A program made the translations under genes and the position numbers. A stretch of DNA of 9,627 bases from Syntrophaceae bacterium UBA4778 (GTDB lineage: Bacteria > Desulfobacterota > Syntrophia > Syntrophales > UBA4778): NCBI GenBank assembly GCA_002403175.1, contig DHHG01000076.1, forward strand, positions 1 to 9,627, given 5' to 3'. Below are positions 1 to 6,304 of the stretch, one piece after another (position 1 is the first letter of the stretch; the number at the start of each line of letters is the position of its first letter). Below the pieces are notes generated by a model. It had not been told where the DNA came from. It was given only the letters and a program-made list of their open reading frames with translations, and made no database searches.

Positions 1-2
1 CG

Positions 3-257
3 TATTCTTTTGAAAAATCAGTTCGCAGAACAGCAAAAAATAAGGAAAGCATAGCAAGGAAAGGGGATGGAAAATCTACGAATACTAGCCTGGTACTTGG
101 TCTGATTCGGGAGAGCAAAGGCGGTATTACCACTCCGGAATTGAAAAAGAAGACAGGGTTGGCAGACAAACAGATATGGCCGATTATTTATAAAGCCGAA
201 AAGCAGGGCAAAATCAAAAAAGCAGACCGGGGCGTGTATATAGCTCAAATCCGATAA
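3..257 (+). CDS. winged-helix domain protein, C-terminal part (5' end outside window)
   Basis: The reading frame is open from the first bases of the window to a TAA at 255-257, giving 84 residues. It contains no in-frame ATG, so the true start lies upstream. The first 25 or so residues are basic and low in complexity and look like a linker. The rest (about 29-82) has the rhythm of a small winged helix: helix (LVLGLIRESKGG), a second helix after ITTPELKKKTGL, a recognition-like helix (DKQIWPIIYKAEKQGKI), then a short wing ending in DRGVYIA. This pattern is known from MarR/ROK-like and histone-like wHTH modules that bind DNA. The DNA-binding role is inferred from the fold pattern only, and the full protein could carry another domain upstream. 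The stop overlaps the 11-bp palindrome CCGATAATCGG, too tight for a hairpin. Confidence 0.65.
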   Translation, partial: YSFEKSVRRTAKNKESIARKGDGKSTNTSLVLGLIRESKGGITTPELKKKTGLADKQIWPIIYKAEKQGKIKKADRGVYIAQIR

Positions 258-483
258 TCGGGATCAGTTCTAGATGAGAATCAAGCCATATTTCTTATAT
301 TCGTGATGTATTTTGAATGAATTTCAGCGATTCTGATTCGATCGGAAATTTCTATTCTGAGAAAGGGGGGATTCATGGGGATTAAAGGATTGTAGACTGC
401 CGCAAACGGTTGTGTATGAAATGTAATACTCGCCCTAAGAATGAAAATAAAATGGGTTACCTTCTTTTGGTTGGGTATGGATA

Positions 484-803
484 ATTAATTCTTTAAGCAC
501 AGAAAGGGAGATTAGGATTATGAAGAAAATAATAGTTCTCATCGGAGCCGTTGTGGTTCTGGGTTTGGGATATAAATTCTATCTTTCTCCATGGCTGATG
601 GCCACCAGGAATTCTACAGCAGCCTGTCAATCATGTCACATACAGAAATAGGGTACGATCTTATTTTGGACACGAATTATTGATTCTTTTAGGCATAGAA
701 AAGGGAGGTTAGAATAATGAAGAAGATTGTTGTTCTGCTGGCAGCCATTCTGATTTTTGCTGTCGGGTATACCTATCTTGTCTCTTCATGGCTGATGACC
801 CGG
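484..803 (+). repeat. tandem degenerate duplication of a leader and N-terminal coding segment
   Basis: Two stretches, about 484-607 and 676-803, are recognisable copies of each other. Both run from an AT-rich segment (ATTCTTT-AGCA) through a purine-rich ribosome-binding site (AGAAAGGGAGAT / GAAAAGGGAGGTTAG) into ATGAAGAA and on to a shared CATGGCTGATG. The encoded N-termini match at 13 of the first 27 residues, with conservative changes elsewhere. Similarity stops shortly after the WLM motif. This reads as an old tandem gene duplication in which the upstream copy lost most of its body. Confidence 0.7.
520..651 (+). CDS. 43-residue membrane-anchored small protein with a CxxCH motif; truncated paralogue of the next gene
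   Basis: ATG at 520 is preceded by AAAGGGAG at a usable distance and opens a 43-codon frame ending at TAG 649-651. Residues 1-20 are a hydrophobic helix with a Lys-Lys start (MKKIIVLIGAVVVLGLGY), a signal-anchor type. The N-terminus resembles that of the gene at 717, down to the WLM motif at residues 25-27. The last part, TAACQSCHIQK, shares nothing with that gene and contains Cys-x-x-Cys-His, the motif that covalently binds haem c when exported. Either this is the stub of a decayed duplicate and the motif is chance, or it is a genuine membrane-tethered mini-protein. The good ribosome-binding site favours translation; the small size and the adjacent paralogue favour a remnant. No frame downstream restores homology to the SRPBCC body. 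Confidence 0.45.
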   Translation: MKKIIVLIGAVVVLGLGYKFYLSPWLMATRNSTAACQSCHIQK

Positions 804-1409
804 GGTGCTACCAAGGAGGAGGTTACAATGGTTCTCCCTGGCGATGAGCTGCTTGCTCCGAATCCTAAGTTCAATATGACCCATGCAGTTACTGTAAATG
901 CTCCGCCTTCCAAAATTTGGCCATGGCTGGTTCAAATGGGGCAGAACCGTGCCGGTTTCTACAGCTTTGAAAAACTGGAGAGGTTTTTCGGATTCGATAT
1001 CCACAATACCTACCGAATTGTTCCTGAATGGCAGAATGATATGAAAGCGGGTTATTTTGTGAAATTTCACCGCAATGGCATTGGTATGTGGGTACACTCC
1101 GTGCAGAATGGAAAAGCCATTGTGATGCTGGCCGATTCACAAAAGCCGATGAAGCCCGAACCGGACAAATGGGAGTTTTTCCTCCCGTATCCGAAAGGGA
1201 TGGTTTATAACTGGAGTTTCAATACAATTGAATTGCCGGACGGAAAAACACGCCTTATTATAAGATCTCTGGCAAGCTGGAACTCTACAAATGTTGTTCT
1301 CGACGGGATAATTAGCTTCTTCGCCGAATGCTCCTGTGCCATTATGGACTGGCAGATGATTAACGAATTAAAGCAATTGGCAGAGGGAACCCATCCGGCC
1401 CAGCGCTAA
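717..1409 (+). CDS. SRPBCC (START/polyketide-cyclase-like) family protein with N-terminal membrane anchor
   Basis: The product is 230 residues. The start is set by AAAGGGAGG a few bases upstream of ATG 717. Residues 4-24 form a hydrophobic anchor (VVLLAAILIFAVGYTYLVSSW), so the rest is probably on the outer face of the inner membrane. From about residue 56 the sequence reads as an SRPBCC domain: an opening strand HAVTVNAPPSKIWPWLVQMG, then NRAGFYSFEKLERFFGFDIHN, which is characteristic of a widespread bacterial SRPBCC group, followed by alternating strands (GIGMWVHSVQNGKAIVML, RLIIRSLASW) and a C-terminal helix (about 195-222) expected to close the hydrophobic cavity. Such folds bind hydrophobic ligands; no catalytic function can be assigned here. 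A conserved-looking CSC sits at 205-207. The gene directly follows its truncated relative, and a strong hairpin lies about 50 bp after its stop. Confidence 0.8.
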   Translation: MKKIVVLLAAILIFAVGYTYLVSSWLMTRGATKEEVTMVLPGDELLAPNPKFNMTHAVTVNAPPSKIWPWLVQMGQNRAGFYSFEKLERFFGFDIHNTYRIVPEWQNDMKAGYFVKFHRNGIGMWVHSVQNGKAIVMLADSQKPMKPEPDKWEFFLPYPKGMVYNWSFNTIELPDGKTRLIIRSLASWNSTNVVLDGIISFFAECSCAIMDWQMINELKQLAEGTHPAQR

Positions 1410-1933
1410 AATCCAAAATGGAATGCGCTCAGGTCTTTCATTACGTTATATTCAACTTTCGGGGATGAGTCATCCTGATGGATGATCTCATCCCCGAAAA
1501 GGGAAGACATTTTGATCGAGAACAGGTTCAACATCGTTTCTATTCAATAATATTGATTGATATCACAAACGGCTGAACCGGCGGATCGCCCCCCGACCGG
1601 GGAAAATGAATTTTATTAGTTCCGGTCAATAGAATAGAAATCCGTTTATGAGTGATATTTGCAATTATTTTCGGATCTGTGAAAAGGTTCATCCTATAAA
1701 CGCCATTTCTGTCGGTAATCGAAAAGAGACCTGTTTCGCCGCATTATCTCTGCCATCCAATGCCAATGTCCCGCCATCAAATTGCATTTCACACCCCCCA
1801 AGGCGGATCAAGGTTTCAAAAGGCACTTTCCCGTTAAATGGATTTATCCTGATGTTTTTCACAAAAAAAAGAGTTCTTATGGTTTGATTGCAGAAGCAGC
1901 CTTAATCGTCGAGGTTGAATTAGGGAGAAAAGC
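1410..1933. other. 524-bp gap without a supported gene
   Basis: Apart from the 1457-1499 hairpin, this stretch holds only weak open frames. A + strand frame at 1648-1887 lacks a ribosome-binding site and has unconvincing composition. On the minus strand, a 57-codon GTG frame (1862 to 1689) and a 50-codon ATG frame (1692 to 1540) overlap by ATGA; the first has protein-like composition but no ribosome-binding site. A short GC-rich patch at about 1575-1605 (GGCGGATCGCC, CCCCGACCGGGG) stands out from the AT-rich surroundings. No clear promoter for the gene at 1934 could be picked out. Confidence 0.5.
1457..1499. terminator. strong hairpin downstream of the SRPBCC gene, no U-tract
   Basis: The left arm (1457-1475) and right arm (1480-1499) pair over 19 bp with one bulged base around a TGAT loop; the core is CGGGGATGAG / CTCATCCCCG. 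It lies 48 bp after the stop at 1409 and faces no gene on the other strand. The right arm is followed by A and G residues rather than a T run, so this is not a textbook intrinsic terminator. It may end transcription with Rho or protect the 3' end of the mRNA. Confidence 0.5.
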
Positions 1934-2539
1934 GTGAGATCGGATATTTTAACTAAAATGCTATCAGAATTGACGGAAACGGCAAAAACTCTTGTCAATC
2001 CGGCATTACACCAATGGAAAAAAGAAGGTGGCCGGGTCCTTGGGTATACATGCAGTTATTTGCCCAGAGAAATTGCAACGGCTGCAGGACTGCTACCTTT
2101 TCGTATGAGAGCCAATTCCAGTACGGGGACTGAATTATCCGATGCTTACTTCAGCAGCTTCAATTGCAGTTTTGCCCGGCATTGTTTTGATCTGGCCTTA
2201 AAAGGGGGGTATAAATTTCTCGACGGGGTGGTTTTTCTGAACTGTTGTGACCACATTCGCCGCATATATGATAATTGGAGACGGAATATTGAGAATCCTT
2301 CCTATCTGAAATTCTTGAGCCTTCCCCAAAAGAATGAAGCTCCACAGGTTGTCCGCTTCAGGGGGGAACTGGAGGATTTTAAGACCAGTCTGGAGGAATA
2401 CTTTGATGTTAAAATAAATAAGGAGAAACTGAGGGACGCCATTAAAACGCATAATGAGACAAGAGGTCTCCTTCGGAAGATCTACAATCTTAGGAGAAAG
2501 AAAAATCTCCCATTTCCGGGGCTGAAATGCTGGCGATAA
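1934..2539 (+). CDS. 2-hydroxyacyl-CoA dehydratase / benzoyl-CoA reductase family subunit, N-terminal part (frameshifted gene)
   Basis: The frame opens with GTG at 1934, supported by AGGGAG at 1922-1927 with a 6-nt gap. It encodes the N-terminal half of an HgdB/BcrC-type subunit (COG1775). Visible family features are GYTCSYLPREI (Cys40), AGLLPFRMR, AYFSSFNCSFARHC (Cys78, Cys84), YKFLDGVVFLNCCDHIRR (Cys104/105) and YDNWRR. In this family conserved cysteines at the GYxC and xxCD positions help hold a [4Fe-4S] cluster used in radical elimination or ring reduction on CoA thioesters. Up to about residue 188 the frame is good family sequence. The last 13 residues are out-of-frame read-through, ending at 2539. 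The true continuation is in the frame of the next entry, so the two together (about 390 residues) make one normal-length subunit. As written, the product would be half a protein and probably inactive. Confidence 0.85.
   Translation: MRSDILTKMLSELTETAKTLVNPALHQWKKEGGRVLGYTCSYLPREIATAAGLLPFRMRANSSTGTELSDAYFSSFNCSFARHCFDLALKGGYKFLDGVVFLNCCDHIRRIYDNWRRNIENPSYLKFLSLPQKNEAPQVVRFRGELEDFKTSLEEYFDVKINKEKLRDAIKTHNETRGLLRKIYNLRRKKNLPFPGLKCWR
2491..2526 (+). other. -1 frameshift junction within the dehydratase-family gene
   Basis: Upstream of about 2498 the family sequence is in the frame of 1934. Downstream, the frame of 2527 reads SPISGAEMLAITV, a conserved segment of the family, beginning before the ATG at 2527. 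A TAG at 2491-2493 closes that frame on the left, so the switch must fall within roughly 2494-2505. One base inserted in the A5 run at 2501-2505 would join the halves as RRKKKSPISGAEM. AGGAG at 2492-2496 lies 4 nt before the run, but the run is not a good slippery heptamer (G AAA AAT in the zero frame). A homopolymer deletion, either real or from sequencing, is the simplest reading. Confidence 0.8.
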
Positions 2540-3096
2540 CTGTTTCCGGTACCGCCATCCCCATTCAAAAATACAATCTTCTGCTAAAGGAGTTAATTGA
2601 ACTTTTGGGAAAAAAGGAGAGTAACAGGGCCTATCGTGCCAGGGTGCTGGTTATCGGAGGGATCTTGGACGACCCTGCCTATATCAAGATCATAGAAGAT
2701 CAAGGAGCCCTGGTGGTAGCCGATTCTACTTGCTTGGGGTCCAGATTGTTTTTTGAGGATGTGGACGAACACGCAGAGGATCCCTTGATGTCCCTTGCCG
2801 AATATATCCTGGTGAAAAGTCCTTCTTGTCCGCGATTTGGAGACCGCGAGCCTCGGGCCGATTTTGTGCGGAAACTCGTAAATGATTATGCAATTGATGG
2901 TGTCATATGCGAACGCATGGCCTTTTGCGAACAATGGGGCTTTGAGCAATTCATGATTGAAACAGATCTGGAAAAAGATGGCATTCCTTGCCTGCTCCTG
3001 GAAAGAGAATACCGATTGAATAGTATCGGTCAGATGAGGACGAGGGTTCAGGAATTTATGGAGAAGATGAAGGGGGCAGGCGTAAAAGATTCTTAA
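2527..3096 (+). CDS. 2-hydroxyacyl-CoA dehydratase / benzoyl-CoA reductase family subunit, C-terminal part (frameshifted gene)
   Basis: This is the C-terminal half of the gene begun at 1934. The ATG at 2527 is an internal methionine of the family motif ISGAEM rather than a real start, and it has no proper ribosome-binding site. The sequence shows a flavodoxin-like alternation typical of the family's second domain: RARVLVIGGILDDP (residues 38-50), GALVVADSTCLGSRLFF (60-76), then DGVICERMAFCEQWGFE (124-140) with Cys134 at the position of the family's conserved FC cysteine. It closes with IPCLLLEREY and IGQMRTRVQEFMEKM, the usual C-terminal signature. No second subunit follows; a 627-bp gap leads to the regulator. 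The intact protein would be a paralogue of the partial gene at 9072. Confidence 0.85.
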   Translation: MLAITVSGTAIPIQKYNLLLKELIELLGKKESNRAYRARVLVIGGILDDPAYIKIIEDQGALVVADSTCLGSRLFFEDVDEHAEDPLMSLAEYILVKSPSCPRFGDREPRADFVRKLVNDYAIDGVICERMAFCEQWGFEQFMIETDLEKDGIPCLLLEREYRLNSIGQMRTRVQEFMEKMKGAGVKDS

Positions 3097-3723
3097 CATA
3101 CGAAAACAGCCCAGAATGGGAGCACCTGAAGAAAAAGAAATGAAGCAATTCAGGAATCGGTTATCCATATTCATAGCCCTGATATCGGTGCTTTAAGCTG
3201 TTCTGCACTTCAGATGCATTTCCCTGGGAAAACAAATTCAGTTCATATGTAGATTATCGAACATCATCCTGGGGGAGTTTTGTCACTCCCGCCCCAATCC
3301 CACCCGGTATTAACAATTGTGATATGTTTGAGTCTGGTTCTCTATGCATTCTTAGCGATTGCGTTATGTGAATTTTTGCATAACTATCTATAAATTTTGA
3401 CATTACTGCCTTGTTTAATATTGAATTATCTGATACATAGAAAAAATCCTATCTTGCCCATGTGCTTTTTTCTACATCAGAACAGAAGAATCTCAACGTT
3501 AGAGTGTGTTTTTCGAAGTTTTGAACCAAAATAAAATAAATAAAAATTAAAAAAATTTTTTATCCATATACAAAATATTTTTCAGGACAGAATCTAATCT
3601 CGATGAAACAGAGTGGATTTAGTATGGTTGGGTTCTCTTGAAAGACTTTGTAGTGATTTGAAGCCTTTCACTTCAGGAGATGTCTTCAGATTTCAAAATC
3701 CTAAGATGTTGGAGGATGGATTG
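3097..3723. other. AT-rich 627-bp intergenic region upstream of the regulator
   Basis: No gene is supported here. A 6-bp hairpin, GGGAGT (3273-3278) with ACTCCC (3285-3290), may mark the end of the preceding transcript but has no T run. An inverted repeat GTTATG (3363-3368) / CATAAC (3379-3384) with a 10-bp spacer could be an operator. A perfect TTGACA lies at 3397-3402 without a well-spaced -10. From about 3520 to 3595 the sequence is extremely AT-rich, including A7T6 near 3549-3561, suggestive of bent promoter DNA. A GTG at 3613 and an ATG at 3706 are in frame with the regulator but lack ribosome-binding sites. Confidence 0.5.
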
Positions 3724-5787
3724 ATGGACTCTAAACAGAATATGACCGACAGGATTTATGTAGATAATGAGGTCGATCTCGATAGAGACATCAATGCATT
3801 CAATGAAGCGCTCTACAAAATACTGGACTATTCTCCCGAAAGGGAATTGCTGGATGATAAAATTCATCTGAAAGAGCTGTTTTATTCTCGGATGCAGAAA
3901 ATGAAAGAGAATCTTCGCGTGCTCAAAAAGGAAATTGCTGCAAGGCAGGAAGTAGAATCGGCATTGCGAAACGAAAAAGAATTTTCACAACATGTCATTG
4001 AGGCAATACCGTCTATATTCTACATGTTTGATGAAAGTTTAAGAATGGTAAAATGGAATAAAAACTTAGAATATGCCACTGGGTATTCCCCCGAAGAGAT
4101 GCGGAACTTCAATGTAATAAATTTTGTTGAAGGAGACGATAAAAATATTATTTTGGAGAAAATCACCGAAGCTTTTCGGGAGGGAAAATTAATATCTTAT
4201 CCTTGTGCTGAATTGGTCAACAAGAAAGAGGGGAAAAAATCCCTCCATTATTTCACCGGAGTGAGAACTATCATCAATAATAAAAAATTTATTATTGGTG
4301 TTGGCATCGATATTTCCCAGTTGGAAAAGTCAAAAAAAGCTTTGCAGGAACGTGAAATGCAGCTGAATCTGGCAGCTGAATCTGCTGGGGCGGGACTTTG
4401 GTCGATTGATACCAGCACTGGAAGAGGGTGGGCTACTCAGATCGCGCTTGCATTGCATAATCTTGTGCCGGATCCGGATACTACACTGAATTCGCTATTC
4501 ACAATTATGCATCCGCAAGATCGTGAGCGAGTAAAGGCTGCCATTCAGGATGCGATCCAAAACAAGACGATGTATTATGTTGAATACAGAATAATGCTTC
4601 CGGATGGAAATATTCGCTGGTTGGCAACCAAAGGGAGAATACATTCCCATTCTCCCAAGGCTTCCGAAAGATTGATGGGCGTCTCCATGGACATTACGGA
4701 ACGCAAGGTCATGGAAGTACAATTGAAAGAGCGGCTGATCGAGATTGAAAAGCTTAAAAAGCAATTGGAGATGGATAATATTTATTTGCGGCAGGAAGTC
4801 AAAAGTCTTTTCAATCATGATGAAATAATCGGGCAAAGTGAGGCGATCAGGCGTGTTCTTATGATGGCGGAACAAGTCGCCCCCATGGATTCGAACGTGC
4901 TTATCTTGGGAGAGACGGGAACCGGCAAGGAATTGATTGCCAGAGCGATTCACGAAATGAGCAGATGCAAGGGCCGCAATATAGTAACCATAAATTGTGC
5001 GTCCCTTCCGCCCTCATTGATCGAAAGTGAGCTGTTTGGACGGGAAAAGGGGGCATATACAGGAGCCCTGACCAAGATGGTGGGGCGATTTGAGACGGCG
5101 AACGGATCGACGCTATTCCTCGATGAAATAGGGGAACTGCCTTTGGAACTGCAGAGCAAGCTTCTGCGTGTTCTTGAAGTGGGTAAATTCGAAAGATTAG
5201 GATCTTCCAAAACAATTGAAGTAAATGTTCGCCTCATCGCCGCTACGAATCGTGATCTGGCCAATGAAGTAAGGGAAGGCAGGTTCAGGAGAGACTTGTA
5301 TTATCGTCTGAATGTTTTCCCGGTTTGCATTCCGCCATTACGAGAGAGAGTGGAAGATATTCCTGCCTTGGTTTGGTTTTTTGTTAGACAGTTTGAGAAA
5401 AGGATGGGAAAGCGGGTGGATGGCATCACCCAAAAAAGCATGGGCACTCTCAAACAGTATTCATGGCCTGGAAACATCAGGGAACTTAAAAATGTAATTG
5501 AGCACGCCATGATTATGTGCACGGATAAAATACTCAATATCGAGCTCCTGGCCACAGATTCTCAGGATCAGGCGGAATATACTACATTTGAAAGTGTTGA
5601 AAGCAAGAAACGGGATATCGAGCGCAAGTATATTCTTGGCGTCTTAGAGAGTACCGGTTGGCGGATAGCCGGGAAGAACGGAGCCGCTGAAATTATTGGG
5701 ATCAAGAGAACCACCCTGAATGCTAAAATCAAAGCGCTTGGGATTACCAGGCCCTCCATGGTTGTGACAACGGATTTGTCACAATGA
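3724..5787 (+). CDS. PAS-domain sigma54-dependent transcriptional activator (PAS-PAS-AAA+-Fis HTH)
   Basis: The ATG at 3724 is chosen because GGAGGA (3711-3716) lies 7 nt upstream; longer in-frame starts at 3706 (ATG) and 3613 (GTG) lack such a site. The product is 687 residues. After an acidic N-terminus and a helical stretch (about 45-85) come two PAS domains: about 87-200, ending GVGIDISQLEKS, and about 211-328, ending GVSMDITERK, both with the PAC ending. A coiled coil (330-362) leads to the AAA+ domain: Walker A GETGTGKE (396-403), the sigma54-contact loop GAYTGA (443-448, Tyr for the common Phe), Walker B TLFLDEIGELP (463-473), and arginine-rich FRRDLYYRLNVFP (521-533). A Fis-type HTH ends the protein (about 633-672; AAEIIGIKRTTLNAKIKALG). 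There is no receiver domain, so the PAS domains are the likely sensors; no cofactor can be assigned. It probably controls the operon starting at 6305. Confidence 0.93.
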   Translation: MDSKQNMTDRIYVDNEVDLDRDINAFNEALYKILDYSPERELLDDKIHLKELFYSRMQKMKENLRVLKKEIAARQEVESALRNEKEFSQHVIEAIPSIFYMFDESLRMVKWNKNLEYATGYSPEEMRNFNVINFVEGDDKNIILEKITEAFREGKLISYPCAELVNKKEGKKSLHYFTGVRTIINNKKFIIGVGIDISQLEKSKKALQEREMQLNLAAESAGAGLWSIDTSTGRGWATQIALALHNLVPDPDTTLNSLFTIMHPQDRERVKAAIQDAIQNKTMYYVEYRIMLPDGNIRWLATKGRIHSHSPKASERLMGVSMDITERKVMEVQLKERLIEIEKLKKQLEMDNIYLRQEVKSLFNHDEIIGQSEAIRRVLMMAEQVAPMDSNVLILGETGTGKELIARAIHEMSRCKGRNIVTINCASLPPSLIESELFGREKGAYTGALTKMVGRFETANGSTLFLDEIGELPLELQSKLLRVLEVGKFERLGSSKTIEVNVRLIAATNRDLANEVREGRFRRDLYYRLNVFPVCIPPLRERVEDIPALVWFFVRQFEKRMGKRVDGITQKSMGTLKQYSWPGNIRELKNVIEHAMIMCTDKILNIELLATDSQDQAEYTTFESVESKKRDIERKYILGVLESTGWRIAGKNGAAEIIGIKRTTLNAKIKALGITRPSMVVTTDLSQ
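5762..5784. promoter_or_regulatory. perfect 9-bp inverted repeat, candidate activator-binding site
   Basis: TTGTGACAA (5762-5770) and TTGTCACAA (5776-5784) are perfect reverse complements separated by CGGAT. The repeat covers the last codons and reaches the stop of the regulator gene. Its distance upstream of the candidate -24 element (about 115-135 bp) suits an enhancer-like site for a sigma54 activator. It could also form a weak AT-rich hairpin. The half-sites resemble CRP half-sites, but the spacing (11 bp between TGTGA and TCACA) is wrong for CRP/FNR. Confidence 0.45.
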
Positions 5788-5896
5788 CCAATATGCGGTC
5801 GACATTTTACCTCTTTTTGAATCATTCCTAGAATGCATTTCTAAAATATAACAATCATATCAATATACTAGATTTATTTATTTCGTCGTATCTTTC

Positions 5897-5911
5897 TGGC
5901 ACAATCCAAGC
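5897..5911 (+). promoter_or_regulatory. candidate sigma54 (-24/-12) promoter
   Basis: TGGCACAATCCAAGC has the exact -24 element TGGCAC and the invariant GG and GC spaced by 10 bp, as in the consensus TGGCAC-N5-TTGC. The -12 box reads AAGC, not TTGC, so it would be a weak match. It is the only intergenic TGGCAC noticed in the window, and it lies between a sigma54 activator and the operon that activator is likely to control. Confidence 0.45.
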
Positions 5912-5918
5912 ATTATAA

Positions 5919-6108
5919 AATGCACTGGTTTCATTTCAGCGTGAGTTTTATCAAGATAACTCTGATTTAAAAGAGCGCATGTGGGTTGATGCGATTGAAA
6001 GAAGTTATACAAGCCACCCCGGAGGACAAGCCCCCCTTACATGAACGTAATCGCAGAAGTGTTCTGCATAATATAGGCTATGTTAAGTCAGAGCAGGAGC
6101 TTGTTTAA
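5919..6108 (+). pseudogene. possible decayed small coding sequence with one frameshift
   Basis: From 5919 an open frame reads protein-like sequence (for example YQDNSDLKERMWVDAIERS, then SHPGGQAPLT) to a TGA at 6042-6044. Removing one C from the C6 run at 6031-6036 continues it as HERNRRSVLHNIGYVKSEQ to a TAA at 6106-6108, giving about 60 residues. There is no convincing start or ribosome-binding site (the only Met, ATG 5979, follows AAGAG closely). The composition looks more like coding than intergenic sequence, but I do not recognise a family. It could be a remnant or chance. Confidence 0.25.
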
Positions 6109-6304
6109 GATCTGGATAAGGGCTAGACGCCTTTAAAAGGATCTGGAGCGTTAGGAAAGAATCTCCAGTAGGAATGTGCAAATCGAAGATCTCCCGATTA
6201 CTAGAATTTCCAAATTAAAATCCAAGTTCCCAAATAAAGATAATGGGATTCCTTTTTAATGTACTTTAAACAAAGAAGGTAAAAGAAGAAAGGGAGGGGT
6301 ATTT

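Larger units (their letters stand above)
5788..6304. other. 517-bp region between regulator and operon: candidate regulatory leader
   Basis: In addition to the promoter candidate and decayed ORF listed separately, this stretch holds an imperfect palindrome TAGAATGCATTTCTA (5829-5843) and a 6-bp inverted repeat CTGGAG (6143-6148) / CTCCAG (6163-6168) in what would be the leader. AGGGAGG at 6291-6297 is the ribosome-binding site of the next gene. If transcription starts near 5923, the leader is close to 380 nt long, unusually long for a simple promoter. No known riboswitch could be recognised by eye. Confidence 0.5.

Noticed and set aside
374..394. Six-codon ORF (MGIKGL) behind a strong AAAGGGGGG ribosome-binding sequence
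   Set aside because: Too short to call; may be another decayed copy of the nearby leader, but similarity is limited to the purine run.
1648..1887. 79-codon + strand ORF in the gap before the dehydratase gene
   Set aside because: No ribosome-binding site, odd composition, and the opposite strand reads at least as protein-like.
2593..3174. 193-codon minus-strand ORF opposite the dehydratase C-terminal half
   Set aside because: The + strand reading matches a known family; this is a shadow frame.
3397..3421. Sigma70 promoter with TTGACA and TAATAT
   Set aside because: The spacing between the boxes is 13 bp, too short for a functional sigma70 promoter.
3613..3723. Longer N-terminus for the sigma54 activator from GTG 3613 or ATG 3706
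   Set aside because: Neither start has a ribosome-binding site, while ATG 3724 has GGAGGA at 7 nt; the extra residues match no domain.
5762..5784. CRP/FNR-type operator reading of the inverted repeat
   Set aside because: The spacer between TGTGA and TCACA is 11 bp, not 6 (CRP) or 4 (FNR).
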